Assembly (NCBI RefSeq): GCF_029855125.1
Contig: NZ_CP123229.1
Coordinates: 2,834,501 to 2,898,500 of the forward strand
Length of the DNA: 64,000 nucleotides
Direction: 5' to 3'
Origin: Methylocapsa sp. D3K7
GTDB lineage: Bacteria > Pseudomonadota > Alphaproteobacteria > Rhizobiales > Beijerinckiaceae
Under the pieces are notes generated by a model. The model saw nothing but the letters and a program-made list of their open reading frames with translations. It did no database searches and was not told the DNA's origin. Positions within the stretch are counted from its first letter, which is position 1; every line of letters starts with the position of its first letter. This document shows, one piece after another, positions 45,301-53,887 of this stretch. The translations under genes were made by a program, and so were the position numbers.

Positions 45301-45834
45301 CAACGCCTCCTGCAGCAGCCGCACGAATGCCGTTAGCGGCACACGTATCTTGTCTGCGGGAATGGGGAGTCCGCCATCGGCCACGTGAAATACGCCCTTG
45401 GTAGTTCGGCGATCGTTGACCGGGTTGTGGAGCACACCGTTGTCGAGGCGATAACTCGACACCAGCTCATTGTGCCACGAGTCGGCGTCCATAGGCAGCG
45501 AAAGCTCACGCGCGAACCCGTAGTGATCTAGAATGAATGTTTCTCCGGGAAGGCGCACGGGCTCAGCAAAGCCGGCAGACGTCAGCAGCCCGTCGATATA
45601 GTTTTGGATTCTCCGGTCAGCAGGGCACAGATGCTCGGAGAGTAGCCGGGCCTGCTCGCGATAGCGGGCAAAAAGATCGCCTGCCAGATGGAACAAATCC
45701 TGGTCGCCGGTGTCAAGCGGCACCTGGACTCCCATGGCCGCGAGCTTGAGCAGTATGGAGCGGACTGCGGTGCGCCGCTCCGGCAGCCACACCGCGCCAT
45801 CCGACGTCAGCCCCACCGTGCGCTCGAGTTCCAT
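42352..45834 (-). CDS. PPi-type phosphoenolpyruvate carboxykinase-like protein
   Basis: This 1160-residue protein matches the size (about 1,100-1,200 residues) and motif set I associate with pyrophosphate-dependent PEP carboxykinases. Those enzymes interconvert oxaloacetate and PEP using PPi/Pi instead of ATP or GTP. The P-loop-like kinase motif is CHKPSTVSGGGKSEISKSL (GGGKSE at 492-497), where GTP-PEPCK has ACGKT. Another landmark is YFGYCKKEVKTQIGYSAN (335-352) with EEEHAGGA. The end past residue 1110 looks unstructured. It ends inside the island beside the tail pseudogene. An unrelated large metabolic enzyme is unlikely given the motifs, but I have not aligned it. Confidence 0.7.
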   Translation of the reverse strand: MELERTVGLTSDGAVWLPERRTAVRSILLKLAAMGVQVPLDTGDQDLFHLAGDLFARYREQARLLSEHLCPADRRIQNYIDGLLTSAGFAEPVRLPGETFILDHYGFARELSLPMDADSWHNELVSSYRLDNGVLHNPVNDRRTTKGVFHVADGGLPIPADKIRVPLTAFVRLLQEALRPPAELKRLPFTANWPKPVETMVSLLLRPVVCPAVPKFTPEKRMEVRFFVPGGLVSNLDFIESIFGNAGDPYLPAHDAALDVDGWTGHSGCVILAPHLTSLRKKDLGLPHVSLASEAEYAAGMCWEAESELYNNGSPFKVTSRSIQGVMVTILADNYFGYCKKEVKTQIGYSANLFGMAEEEHAGGALAFATFNLGDRFVPDHVRVVSAGHKFTEVRALLGERAKFHDTGYATDALYPEIHYMPEDMEIDVPRQDITWVSKGQQQHLKLLPGRIYIHPSGYKIRMTKHQAAPSWRLVGSVPEGAFCHKPSTVSGGGKSEISKSLVDAVLPGSFHVQSFEHDMATVQAIFDRSYDDRPILSTDRSLGSVIKLLTPNPAEFTPEYNAWLESIPNQVRALVFVIKRFHRPEWGDDWRRHFSVDIINGAPGHELKYEGRRLVASYLRIGREENGAWRTYKLRQDFVAADKVQMEDDITASVVVPARRLAGLPGWYNFHPSLKLAHNCEFRLFQRPDDAIHPGFDRQTEEDMAGLGLFCSNFQPLTREDAKRIVEDVAVHDAFTQPMREHVAANAARTDSGYSISSAEPRLVGGKRTKNPRYLQVRPDLARPRDRYVAEMGARLNRRLPLHAPVLFPVISVLSGRRNNRPDDGVRPLCVYGPIHYQELPELFMDYVCSLTGTSPSTTGAGSEGALTKGPFNALAATADLNNALVSMLLTGYAGFSSAAGFIGPRYRVDHDISLLIPEIWCRLFPHERDPKRLIDAGHLEKLEDYEFAGRTVLASRLGYRITAKFVRTYFGRVFDNPTAVFTEEILKPEIQDPAVFADGVNNIVEAQQRMAEAYFADGTIDDACPPLKALLHIMAYGHYEKRDAAHPEIRALFTRESLLASDWYLERLAIKQKRDVALWERHVRSLTEFLARAGHREEAERLGIAGRLDHAQAELERVSAPEYRRSLVGTIGADPIHRPPRGRSERESRSSAAEVLVG

Positions 45835-46222
45835 CCCTAGCCTCCCTGTGAATGATCCGAGAGTTTACCCCAACGTCTCTCCTGGAAGCCTTTCCGTCAA
45901 CCGCCTTGTCCAACGTTGAGCGGTCGATCAGGCAGACATCCGTCATTCGCCAGGAAATTCCAACGGCTGGCTGCGTGGGAACGAGCACCAGTCGGAGCAA
46001 TAAGCTTGAGGAAATTGTGCGTTGCGGGACTTCGACGCTTGGTTCGTTGCCCGTCAAACTGCTGCATGCTCGCTAGGGCTGATTGCAGAAAACCTATAAA
46101 ATCAATATTAATATTGCTGATGGCAAGCGTTCTCTCGCAGCACCAGCAAGGATTGGCTTTTGCTTTGGCTTGATTTGCAAGTGCGATGTGGGCGAACCAA
46201 GCCCCGCGAGGAAATCGGCAAT
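45835..46222. other. Right island junction spacer
   Basis: This 388-base stretch upstream of the PPi-PEPCK gene contains no supported gene. It holds the promoter of that gene and the right attachment repeat (46131-46145). An AT-rich patch (ATCAATATTAATATTG, 46101-46116) precedes the repeat. Confidence 0.5.
46131..46145 (+). repeat. Right attachment repeat (attR), 15 bp
   Basis: TCTCTCGCAGCACCA copies the last 15 bases of tRNA-Thr (37151-37165) in the same orientation, without any tRNA body around it. It marks the probable right end of the island. Confidence 0.7.
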
Positions 46223-46527
46223 ATGACGGAACCATCCCCCAAGCCAAAAAGCACGCGGGTGTCAAAAGTGATCATGGCGCCGCGCCAGGCCGTCAATCAA
46301 GCCTGCCTTGACCCGGACGCGGTGGCGGCATGGCGAGCACCAGTTGGTATGAAGGGTCAGATGCACGTCTTCGACGCGAGATGACAATCACCACGAGCTT
46401 TGCCGTCACCGACGAAGGAACTGAAATCACGCTCCTCTGCGAGGACATACCGGCAGGCATTAAGCCTGAAGACAATGAAACGGGCTCCAGATCATCTTTG
46501 GAGAATCTCGCCGTCTTCCTTGAATAG
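46223..46527 (+). pseudogene. Internally deleted SRPBCC (AHSA1) gene
   Basis: The first frame from ATG 46223 encodes the usual N-terminal third (STRVSKVIMAPRQAVNQACLDPDAVAAWRAPVGMKG...VFDAR) and stops at 46384. A second frame immediately continues with MTITTSFAVTDEGTEITLLCEDIPAGIKPEDNETGSRSSLENLAVFLE, the usual C-terminal third. The middle of the protein (the part after FDAREGG in relatives) is missing and the frames differ, so a deletion has fused the two ends out of frame. It lies 77 bases outside attR. Confidence 0.7.
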
Positions 46528-46670
46528 TTCGGCGTGGCCGCGTGCAATGCCCGCGCACCTTCCTGGCGCTTTGCTTGACGGGTTTTGGATATGATTTCCT
46601 GACAGTGTAGGATACCCGTCAGAGAGCCCAGTATGTTTCGCTGATCCTTTGAACTTTTGCCGGAAGAGTC

Positions 46671-49600
46671 ATGCAACGCGCGAACGTCTTTACGATCGCC
46701 TCCGGCGCGCCATTTCTGCAAACCTTCGTCAATTCACTTTTTGACGGCCGCGTTGTCGAGGGATTTTCAAAAAACCTCGATCCTCTCGAAATGGCGGACG
46801 CCACGATCCACGTGCCGACGCGCCGCGCCGCCCGCGCACTCGCGGTTGAACTCGCTCGCGCGACCGGCTGCCATTCGCTGCTGTTGCCGCGCATCCTGCC
46901 GCTTGGCGCGCTCGACGAGTCCGAACCGGGCCTGTCGATCGACGATACGGGATTTGGGTCCTCTCTTGAGCCGGGGCTTCCCGAGGCGGCGGGCGAAATC
47001 GAACGGCGGATGCGGCTTGCGGGGCTTATCCTCGCATGGGCACAGGCCATGCGCCACGCGATCGTTTCGGTCGGCGCACAAGGCAAATATGAGTATGACA
47101 CGCGGGAGTCTTTTCTTGTCGCGGCGACCCCCGCCGATGCCTGGCATTTGGCTGGCGAACTCGCCAGCCTCATCGACGAATTGATCATCGAGGACGTGGC
47201 CTGGATAAAGCTCGATCCGCTGGTCTTGCCGGAGTTCGATTCCTATTGGCACATCACTCTCGATTTCCTCAATATCGCGATCATGGAATGGCCGAAGATA
47301 CTCGCCGATCGCGGACTTGTGGATAAGGCCAAGCGGCAGGTCGGGTTCATCGAGGCGCAATGCCGCCGCTTGCAAACAGGCGCCGTGACCGGGCCCGTGA
47401 TCGCGATCGGCTCAACCGGATCGCAGAGCACGACGGCGCGGCTGCTCGCGGCCATCGCGCGTGCGCCAAGGGGCGCTGTCGTTCTACGTGGACTTGATCA
47501 GGATCTCGACGCCGAGGCATGGGCGTTGATCCCGGACGGGTCCAGAGAGGATGCAGAGGCATCCTACACGCATCCGCAAGCCGCGCTACGCCGTCTCCTT
47601 CGCATTCTCCAGGTGCCGCGTGATGATGTTGTGAACCTTGGCGAGGCCACGCCAAATCTTGTCATGCGCGGCAAATTCTTATCGGAGGCTTTGCGGCCGG
47701 CGGAGGCGACAGGCGAGTGGATCACCTATCGGGGAACCGCCGGGGCCAACGAACTTGCGGCGGCGCTGCAAGACGTCAGTTTGATCGAGGCCCGCGATGA
47801 ACGCGAGGAGGCCCTCGCCCTCGCTATTGCCATGCGGGAAGTCCTGGAAACACCGGGCAGCACCGCGGCGCTCGTCACGCCGGATCGCACGCTCGCGCGG
47901 CGGGTGGGCGCGGAATTGCTGCGCTGGGATGTTGTGGCAAATGATTCTGCTGGTGAATCCCTCGGCGCGAGCCCGATCGGTGTCCTCGCGCGGCTCGCTA
48001 GCGCCTGCGCCGCCAGTGAAATGGCGGCGCCGGACCTTGCCGCATTGTTCGCGCATCCACTGTTGCGGCTCGGGCTTTCCCGCGCGGATGTTGAAAGGCG
48101 AGCGGCACTTCTTGAAACCGGTCTATTGCGTTCGCTTCATGCCGCGGGCGGTCTTGCCGGGAGCATTGCGGGCGAACCGGCTGCCTTGATCGCACGCGCA
48201 CGGCAAGACGCGAGCAGCCATTTCGCGCATCCCTCTAAGCAGCAAATTTCCGAAAATGAATGGGAAGATCTGCAAGATTTTTTGGTGCGGCTAGGCATTC
48301 AATTCGCGCCGCTTCTGAATTTGCGCGGGCATGCCGCATTGGACCAGTGGGTGACGGCGCATCGTGCAACGATCGAGGCCATCGCCAGCGGCGAGGACGA
48401 TAGCGCCGGCGAGGCGCGCGAGGCCTTGGACATGCTCTTCGATGAACTGGCGCAAAATGCGTCCGATCGCATGATTTTTGACATTGAATCCTACGATCTC
48501 TTTTTCGCATCGGTTGCGGGCGAAGTCATCCTGCGAGACTCTGGACAAACGCATCCACGCCTACAAATCCTCGGCCTCCTCGAAGCACGCCTCATCCAAG
48601 CCGATGTCCTTTTGCTGGGCGGCCTCGACGAAACGGTGTGGCCGCCGCAAGCGCGCACCGATGCTTTTCTCAATCGCCCGATGCGCGCCGCTCTAGGGCT
48701 CACGCCGCCTGAGCGCAAACTCGGCCAAACAGCGCATGATTTCGTGCAAGCCATGGGCAACCGGCGGGTGATTTTAAGCCGCGCCCGCAAACGCGATGGC
48801 GCCCCTACCGTGGCATCCAGGTTTCTGCAGCGTATGGCGGCGCTTGGCGGCTCTGCGTGGGAGATGTGCCGCAAACGCGGAGAGGTTTATCTGCGCCTTG
48901 CGGAAGCCATCGATCGGCCAAATTTTGATCCGCAACCAAGCGGCAGGCCGCTGCCGAGACCACCGCTCGCGCTGCGTCCGAAGCGCCTCAGCGTCACCCA
49001 AATCGAGACATTGCGGCGCGACCCCTACGCCATTTATGCCGAAAAAATTCTGCGTCTGAAGCAGCTCGATCCTCTCGGAGGCGCGTCGGGCGTGGCCGAA
49101 GTTGGCAGCGCGGTCCATTCTACGCTGGAGCGATTTGTCAAAGGTTACCCCTGTGGGCCTCTGCCGTCAGGTGCCCGCGAAATGCTCGCCACCATTCTGC
49201 GCGAAGCGCTCGCGCCGCAATTGCAAGACGCGGATTTCGTGGCGCTCCAATTGCCGCGGCTCGAAAAGATGATCGATTTCTATCTCGGGTTCGAAGCAAG
49301 ACGCCGCGATCGGATTAAGACGATTAAAATCGAGGCCGAGGGCGAACTCGATATTGGTCTTGCCGATGGTTCAAAGTTTCTGCTGGCGGCGCGGGCGGAC
49401 CGGATCGAACTGAACATTGATGGAACGGGGACCCTCGTCGATTATAAAACCGGCGCGCCGCCCGGAAATGGTGAAGTTTTTGTGGGCTTTGCGCCGCAGA
49501 TGACCTTGGAAGCGGCGATGTGGCTTCGCGGAGCCTTCGATCCCGGCCAAAAGAGCGAGACACTCGAGGCACTTTATTTAAAACTCGGCGGCGCTCTGGG

Positions 49601-49844
49601 GGGCCAGGAAAGGGCCGTTTCGTTTGCCAATGTCAAAGCCAATGTAATGCAAAAGAGCTTTATGGACGTCTCGGACGATCATTTTCGCGGTCTCGTTGAT
49701 CTTCTAAATCAGTTCCGCAATCCCGCGACACCCTATCCGCCGCGTCCGTTCCCGAAATATGCAAAACGTTATAACGCCTACGACCATCTTGCTCGCGTGA
49801 AGGAATGGTCGCGGGGCGATGAGGCCGAGGAGAATGGTGCGTAA
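46671..49844 (+). CDS. addB: Double-strand break repair nuclease AddB (alphaproteobacterial type)
   Basis: AddB is the second subunit of the AddAB helicase-nuclease that processes double-strand ends for RecA. The 1057-residue protein has an inactive helicase-like N terminus (VFTIASGAPFLQTFVNSL; the Walker A is not canonical), a long helical core and a C-terminal RecB-type nuclease: KRLSVTQIETLRRDPYAIYAEKIL, then ARADRIELNIDGTGTLVDYKTGAPP with the catalytic D-x-K. It overlaps addA by one base. Confidence 0.93.
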   Translation: MQRANVFTIASGAPFLQTFVNSLFDGRVVEGFSKNLDPLEMADATIHVPTRRAARALAVELARATGCHSLLLPRILPLGALDESEPGLSIDDTGFGSSLEPGLPEAAGEIERRMRLAGLILAWAQAMRHAIVSVGAQGKYEYDTRESFLVAATPADAWHLAGELASLIDELIIEDVAWIKLDPLVLPEFDSYWHITLDFLNIAIMEWPKILADRGLVDKAKRQVGFIEAQCRRLQTGAVTGPVIAIGSTGSQSTTARLLAAIARAPRGAVVLRGLDQDLDAEAWALIPDGSREDAEASYTHPQAALRRLLRILQVPRDDVVNLGEATPNLVMRGKFLSEALRPAEATGEWITYRGTAGANELAAALQDVSLIEARDEREEALALAIAMREVLETPGSTAALVTPDRTLARRVGAELLRWDVVANDSAGESLGASPIGVLARLASACAASEMAAPDLAALFAHPLLRLGLSRADVERRAALLETGLLRSLHAAGGLAGSIAGEPAALIARARQDASSHFAHPSKQQISENEWEDLQDFLVRLGIQFAPLLNLRGHAALDQWVTAHRATIEAIASGEDDSAGEAREALDMLFDELAQNASDRMIFDIESYDLFFASVAGEVILRDSGQTHPRLQILGLLEARLIQADVLLLGGLDETVWPPQARTDAFLNRPMRAALGLTPPERKLGQTAHDFVQAMGNRRVILSRARKRDGAPTVASRFLQRMAALGGSAWEMCRKRGEVYLRLAEAIDRPNFDPQPSGRPLPRPPLALRPKRLSVTQIETLRRDPYAIYAEKILRLKQLDPLGGASGVAEVGSAVHSTLERFVKGYPCGPLPSGAREMLATILREALAPQLQDADFVALQLPRLEKMIDFYLGFEARRRDRIKTIKIEAEGELDIGLADGSKFLLAARADRIELNIDGTGTLVDYKTGAPPGNGEVFVGFAPQMTLEAAMWLRGAFDPGQKSETLEALYLKLGGALGGQERAVSFANVKANVMQKSFMDVSDDHFRGLVDLLNQFRNPATPYPPRPFPKYAKRYNAYDHLARVKEWSRGDEAEENGA

Positions 49845-52800
49845 TGGCCTCCTACGATATCCCGCAAGAGACTCTTCGCAGGCAGCACAGCGCCTCCAAT
49901 CCAGACCAGTCCGTGTGGGTTTCCGCCAATGCCGGTTCGGGCAAGACCCATGTGCTCGCCAGCCGTGTGATCCGGCTTCTGCTGCAAGGCGTTGCCCCCT
50001 CGAAACTTCTCTGCCTGACTTTCACCAAGGCCGCCGCCGCGAATATGGCTTCGGGCGTCTTCGATAAGCTGGCGAAATGGACCCAACTTGCCGACGGCGA
50101 TCTCAGCGCGGAAATCATCAAGGTGGGGGCGCCGGAGCCGGCCAGCGGCGCCTTGCTCGCGGCGCGTAAGCTTTTCGCGCGGACGCTCGAGACGCCGGGT
50201 GGATTAAAGATCCAAACGATCCACGCCTTTTGTGAACGGCTGCTGCATTTGTTTCCGTTCGAAGCCAATGTTCCGGCTCGTTTTGAGGTGCTGGACGAGC
50301 AAGGCCAAGCGGACGTATTGCAGCGCGCCCGGCGGGGGGTACTCGCTGAGGCAATGTCCGGCAAAGGCGTACTTGGCGCCGCTCTCGAACGGCTCAATGA
50401 CGAATGCGGCCCGGATGGTTTTGACGGCCTTATCAAGGAAGCGATGCGGCAGAGCGCCATTTCACAGCCCCGCTGGCTGCAGGATCCCGCCGAAATTTTG
50501 CGCCGTACCTTAGATCTGGCCGAGGGCCGCGATTGTTTTTGCATTGAGCGGGAGATGGTTGAAGGTGGCATGGCACCGGAAAGCTGGCAAAGCATCGCGG
50601 CGATCCTAGAACAAGGAAGTGCGAATGATCGGAAAATGGGAAAGCTATTCTTGCAAGCGGAATCGGCGTGCCGGTCGCGGCCGTCCGAATATGAGCTTCG
50701 GGAATGTCTTGAGTCCTATCTCGCAATCTTTTTCACCGAGCAGGGCAAAGGTACTCCTCGCGACTCTGTCGTAACCAAGGCCATTAACCTGCGGCATCCC
50801 CAACTTGCGGCTGAGTTATTCGCCGAGCAAGGACGTCTCGATGCGCTTCGCGAGGAACGCAAGGCCGCCGCAACCCTTGAGCGCACGCGCGCGCTGATCG
50901 AGATCGCGGCCGAAATATTCAAGCGATACGGCGAGGAGAAAGCGACTCGCGGACTCCTCGATTTCGACGATCTCATCGGCAAGACGTTAGCGTTGCTCGA
51001 GCGCTCGGAAGCGCGCTGGGTGCTCTATAAACTGGATTCCGGGATAGACCATGTGCTGATCGATGAGGCACAGGATACGAGCGAGGCGCAATGGAAAATT
51101 CTCCAGGAGCTAACCGGCGATTTCGCGGCCGGGGAGGGGCAAAGCCGCGCCCCGCGGACCTTCTTCGCGGTTGGCGACGAAAAGCAATCGATCTTTTCGT
51201 TTCAAGGTGCTGCCCCCCAGATGTTCAATGAGATGCGGCGGACATTCGGCAAACGGTTTACGGATGGAGGCCAAGGTTTTCTGAGCGTTCCCCTCAACGC
51301 ATCCTTCCGCTCCGCGCCTGGTATTCTTGCAGCGATCGACAAGGTGTTTGAGCATGGCGAGCACAGGAGCGGAGTTGTCGCAGAGAAAGATGTTTGGAGG
51401 CCGCACCAGGCATTGAAACATGAATTGCCCGCGCTCCTTGAAGTCTGGCCGCTCGTCACGCCGCGAGCCAACGAGCATCCTCGAGAATGGACCCTTCCGC
51501 TTGATCTGCTCGATGAGCAAGATCCAGCCAATCTCGTGGCCCAGCGGATCGCCCAAAAGATCGCGCAGCTCATCGCGCCGGGCTCCGGGGAGTTCGTGCA
51601 TGAGAGTGGAACCTTGGAGAGGCGGCGGGTTCGGCCCGGCGACATTCTCATTCTCGTTCGCACGCGCGGGCCTTTTTTCGAGGCCATGATCCGGGCCTTG
51701 AAGAAAAATCACATTCAAACGGCCGGCGCCGACAGGCTTGAACTCGCGCAACATATCGCCGTCATGGATCTCATCGCGGCCGGACGCGCGAGCTTGCTGC
51801 CACAGGACGATCTGACACTCGCCTGCGTGCTGAAATCGCCGCTCATCGGGCTCGACGATGACGATCTCATTGCGCTAGCGCCAGGCCGGACCGCAAGCCT
51901 TTTCGATGCGCTACAAGCCTCCGCTGATCCAAGATATGCGGCGGCAGCCAAAAAGCTCGCGGTGTGGCGGGGGCGGGCGGGCGGCGGCCCTTTTGTTTTT
52001 TACGCGGCTCTTCTGGGTGCCGACGGCGGACGCCGTGATATTGAAGCGCGGCTCGGCCAGGAAGCTGGAGACGCGATCGACGAATTTCTCAATCTGGCCA
52101 TCAAACATGAAGGCAGTGCGGCGGCGTCGCTCGCGGCTTTCCTCAACGATTTCGCTGGCATCGAATATTCGATCAAGCGCGATATGGAAACTGGCGGCGA
52201 TGCGGTGCGGGTGATGACCGTCCACGCCGCCAAGGGCCTTGAAGCTAAAATCGTGTTTCTCCCGGATACCTGCGCCGTACCCTCGCCCCGCCACGATCCA
52301 AGAATTTTCAAGCTTGGCACACATGTGCCTGGGGAGGAGACCATCGCCTGGTCGCCAGGGAAGAACCATGATTGCGAATTGATCGCGGCCGCGCGCGCGG
52401 GGGCTCGCGAAGATGCCATGGAGGAATACAGGCGGCTCCTCTATGTCGCTTTAACCCGTGCCGAGGAGCGCCTTTATATCGCGGGGTTTCGCGGAGAACA
52501 GAAGCAAGCCGCCGGCTGCTGGGCCGGGATGATCGAGGCGGCTTTCACGGGTGAAGCGGGGCTTGTGAGGGTGCCAGCGTTCTGGAACGGCGAGGAAGAA
52601 ATTCTGCGCCTCACCTTTGCGCAAAGCGGCGCAGGTGCGGCCGTGCCGCCGGACGGCGAGACCGCCGCGGCGCCTGTAGTCCGCCCAGATTGGCTCGGCC
52701 GCGCCGTTCGCGGCGAGGTCAGCGCGCCGTTGCCGGTCGCGCCCTCGAATGTGTTCGTCCCGGCGGGCCAGGGCGGCAGCCCAAACATGACGAAAACCAG

Positions 52801-53317
52801 GCGAGATGTCTTGCGCCGGGGCCGTTTGATTCATCTATTGTTGCAATCTCTGCCTGGCATTGCCCCGTTTTCCCGGCGCGATGCCGCGCTGACTTTCCTT
52901 GCCGTCCGGGCGGCTTTCCTCGACGATACAGCGCGCCAAGATCTTGCCGATGAAGTACTGAAGGTGATCGACACGCCGGACCTTGCTGGTTTGTTCGGGC
53001 CAAGATCGAAAGCGGAAGTTCCGATCTCAGGAAGAATTACAATCGGCCGGAGAGTGATCGATGTCGCGGGGCAAGTGGACCGCATCGGCGAGGATGCCCT
53101 CGAAATTCTGATCGCGGATTACAAGACCGGCACACCTTGCAAGCCGGACGACACCCCTGCCGGGTATCTGACCCAGCTTGCCCTCTATCGTGCGGTTCTG
53201 TCTCCAATCTGGCCAAACAAGACGGTGCGCGCGATGCTCATCTGGACGCAGGGACCGCTCCTTGTGCCGGTTCCCGCCGCGCGGCTTGATGCGGCCCTTG
53301 CTGCCTGCGCCGGCTGA
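49844..53317 (+). CDS. addA: Double-strand break repair helicase-nuclease AddA
   Basis: AddA is the UvrD-type motor and nuclease of AddAB. The 1157-residue protein has Walker A VSANAGSGKTHVLASRVI, LLCLTFTKAAAANM (motif Ia), GLLDFDDLI, Walker B VLIDEAQDTSEAQW, FFAVGDEKQSIFSFQGA and VRVMTVHAAKGLEAKIVFLPD, plus YVALTRAEERLYIAGF. The C-terminal PD-(D/E)XK nuclease shows VDRIGEDALEILIADYKTGTPC. Length and order (B then A) match the alphaproteobacterial operon. Confidence 0.95.
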   Translation: MASYDIPQETLRRQHSASNPDQSVWVSANAGSGKTHVLASRVIRLLLQGVAPSKLLCLTFTKAAAANMASGVFDKLAKWTQLADGDLSAEIIKVGAPEPASGALLAARKLFARTLETPGGLKIQTIHAFCERLLHLFPFEANVPARFEVLDEQGQADVLQRARRGVLAEAMSGKGVLGAALERLNDECGPDGFDGLIKEAMRQSAISQPRWLQDPAEILRRTLDLAEGRDCFCIEREMVEGGMAPESWQSIAAILEQGSANDRKMGKLFLQAESACRSRPSEYELRECLESYLAIFFTEQGKGTPRDSVVTKAINLRHPQLAAELFAEQGRLDALREERKAAATLERTRALIEIAAEIFKRYGEEKATRGLLDFDDLIGKTLALLERSEARWVLYKLDSGIDHVLIDEAQDTSEAQWKILQELTGDFAAGEGQSRAPRTFFAVGDEKQSIFSFQGAAPQMFNEMRRTFGKRFTDGGQGFLSVPLNASFRSAPGILAAIDKVFEHGEHRSGVVAEKDVWRPHQALKHELPALLEVWPLVTPRANEHPREWTLPLDLLDEQDPANLVAQRIAQKIAQLIAPGSGEFVHESGTLERRRVRPGDILILVRTRGPFFEAMIRALKKNHIQTAGADRLELAQHIAVMDLIAAGRASLLPQDDLTLACVLKSPLIGLDDDDLIALAPGRTASLFDALQASADPRYAAAAKKLAVWRGRAGGGPFVFYAALLGADGGRRDIEARLGQEAGDAIDEFLNLAIKHEGSAAASLAAFLNDFAGIEYSIKRDMETGGDAVRVMTVHAAKGLEAKIVFLPDTCAVPSPRHDPRIFKLGTHVPGEETIAWSPGKNHDCELIAAARAGAREDAMEEYRRLLYVALTRAEERLYIAGFRGEQKQAAGCWAGMIEAAFTGEAGLVRVPAFWNGEEEILRLTFAQSGAGAAVPPDGETAAAPVVRPDWLGRAVRGEVSAPLPVAPSNVFVPAGQGGSPNMTKTRRDVLRRGRLIHLLLQSLPGIAPFSRRDAALTFLAVRAAFLDDTARQDLADEVLKVIDTPDLAGLFGPRSKAEVPISGRITIGRRVIDVAGQVDRIGEDALEILIADYKTGTPCKPDDTPAGYLTQLALYRAVLSPIWPNKTVRAMLIWTQGPLLVPVPAARLDAALAACAG

Positions 53318-53439
53318 AAATTTCGCGGTCCGTTCCGTTGCGCCGCAGCATGAGACAGGCACTTTTCCTGTTGCACATTGCTGTGCTAAGGTGTGGATAA
53401 TCGACACCCGCCACGCCGTTCGTTTGTAAGATCACGCCC

Positions 53440-53832
53440 ATGTACAGCACCCTTACCCATGACATCGAGATCACGGTTCTTCCTGAGTTTGTGCCGGAGC
53501 GGTCCGACGCCGACGAGGCCTCATACTGGTGGGCCTACACCGTTGAGATTGCCAACAAGGGAAGCATGACCGTGCAGCTCACTGCCCGCCATTGGAAGAT
53601 TACCGATGGCAACGGGAAGCTCGAGGAAGTAAAAGGCGCGGGTGTTGTCGGCGAACAGCCAGTTTTGCGGCCGGGTGAGACCTTTCGCTACACCTCGGGA
53701 ACCAATATGACGACACCGACCGGCATTATGACGGGCACCTATCGCATGGTGAATGAGAAGGGCGATGTTTTCGAGGCGGAGATACCCGTCTTCTCGCTGG
53801 ATTCTCCATTCGCCCGGCGGGTTCTCAACTGA
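53440..53832 (+). CDS. apaG: ApaG protein
   Basis: This 130-residue fibronectin-type-III-like protein is associated with Co2+/Mg2+ homeostasis, although its molecular role is unproven. It shows the family pattern YWWAYTVEIANKGSMTVQLTARHWKITDGNGKLEEVKGAGVVGEQPVLRPGE and FRYTSGTNMTTPTGIMTGTYRMV. It lies between addA and argE in the same orientation. Confidence 0.93.
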   Translation: MYSTLTHDIEITVLPEFVPERSDADEASYWWAYTVEIANKGSMTVQLTARHWKITDGNGKLEEVKGAGVVGEQPVLRPGETFRYTSGTNMTTPTGIMTGTYRMVNEKGDVFEAEIPVFSLDSPFARRVLN

Positions 53833-53887
53833 TCCCGCGCCTGTTCGCGCTCCGCTTTACCGTTAAGGACCGGCGAACCCGCCGCTC

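Noticed and set aside
45897..46265. Minus-strand frame of about 120 codons at the island end
   Set aside because: No ribosome site or family match; it crosses the att repeat.
51110..51754. Long antisense frame inside addA
   Set aside because: Shadow of a GC-rich coding strand; addA itself has all helicase motifs in frame.
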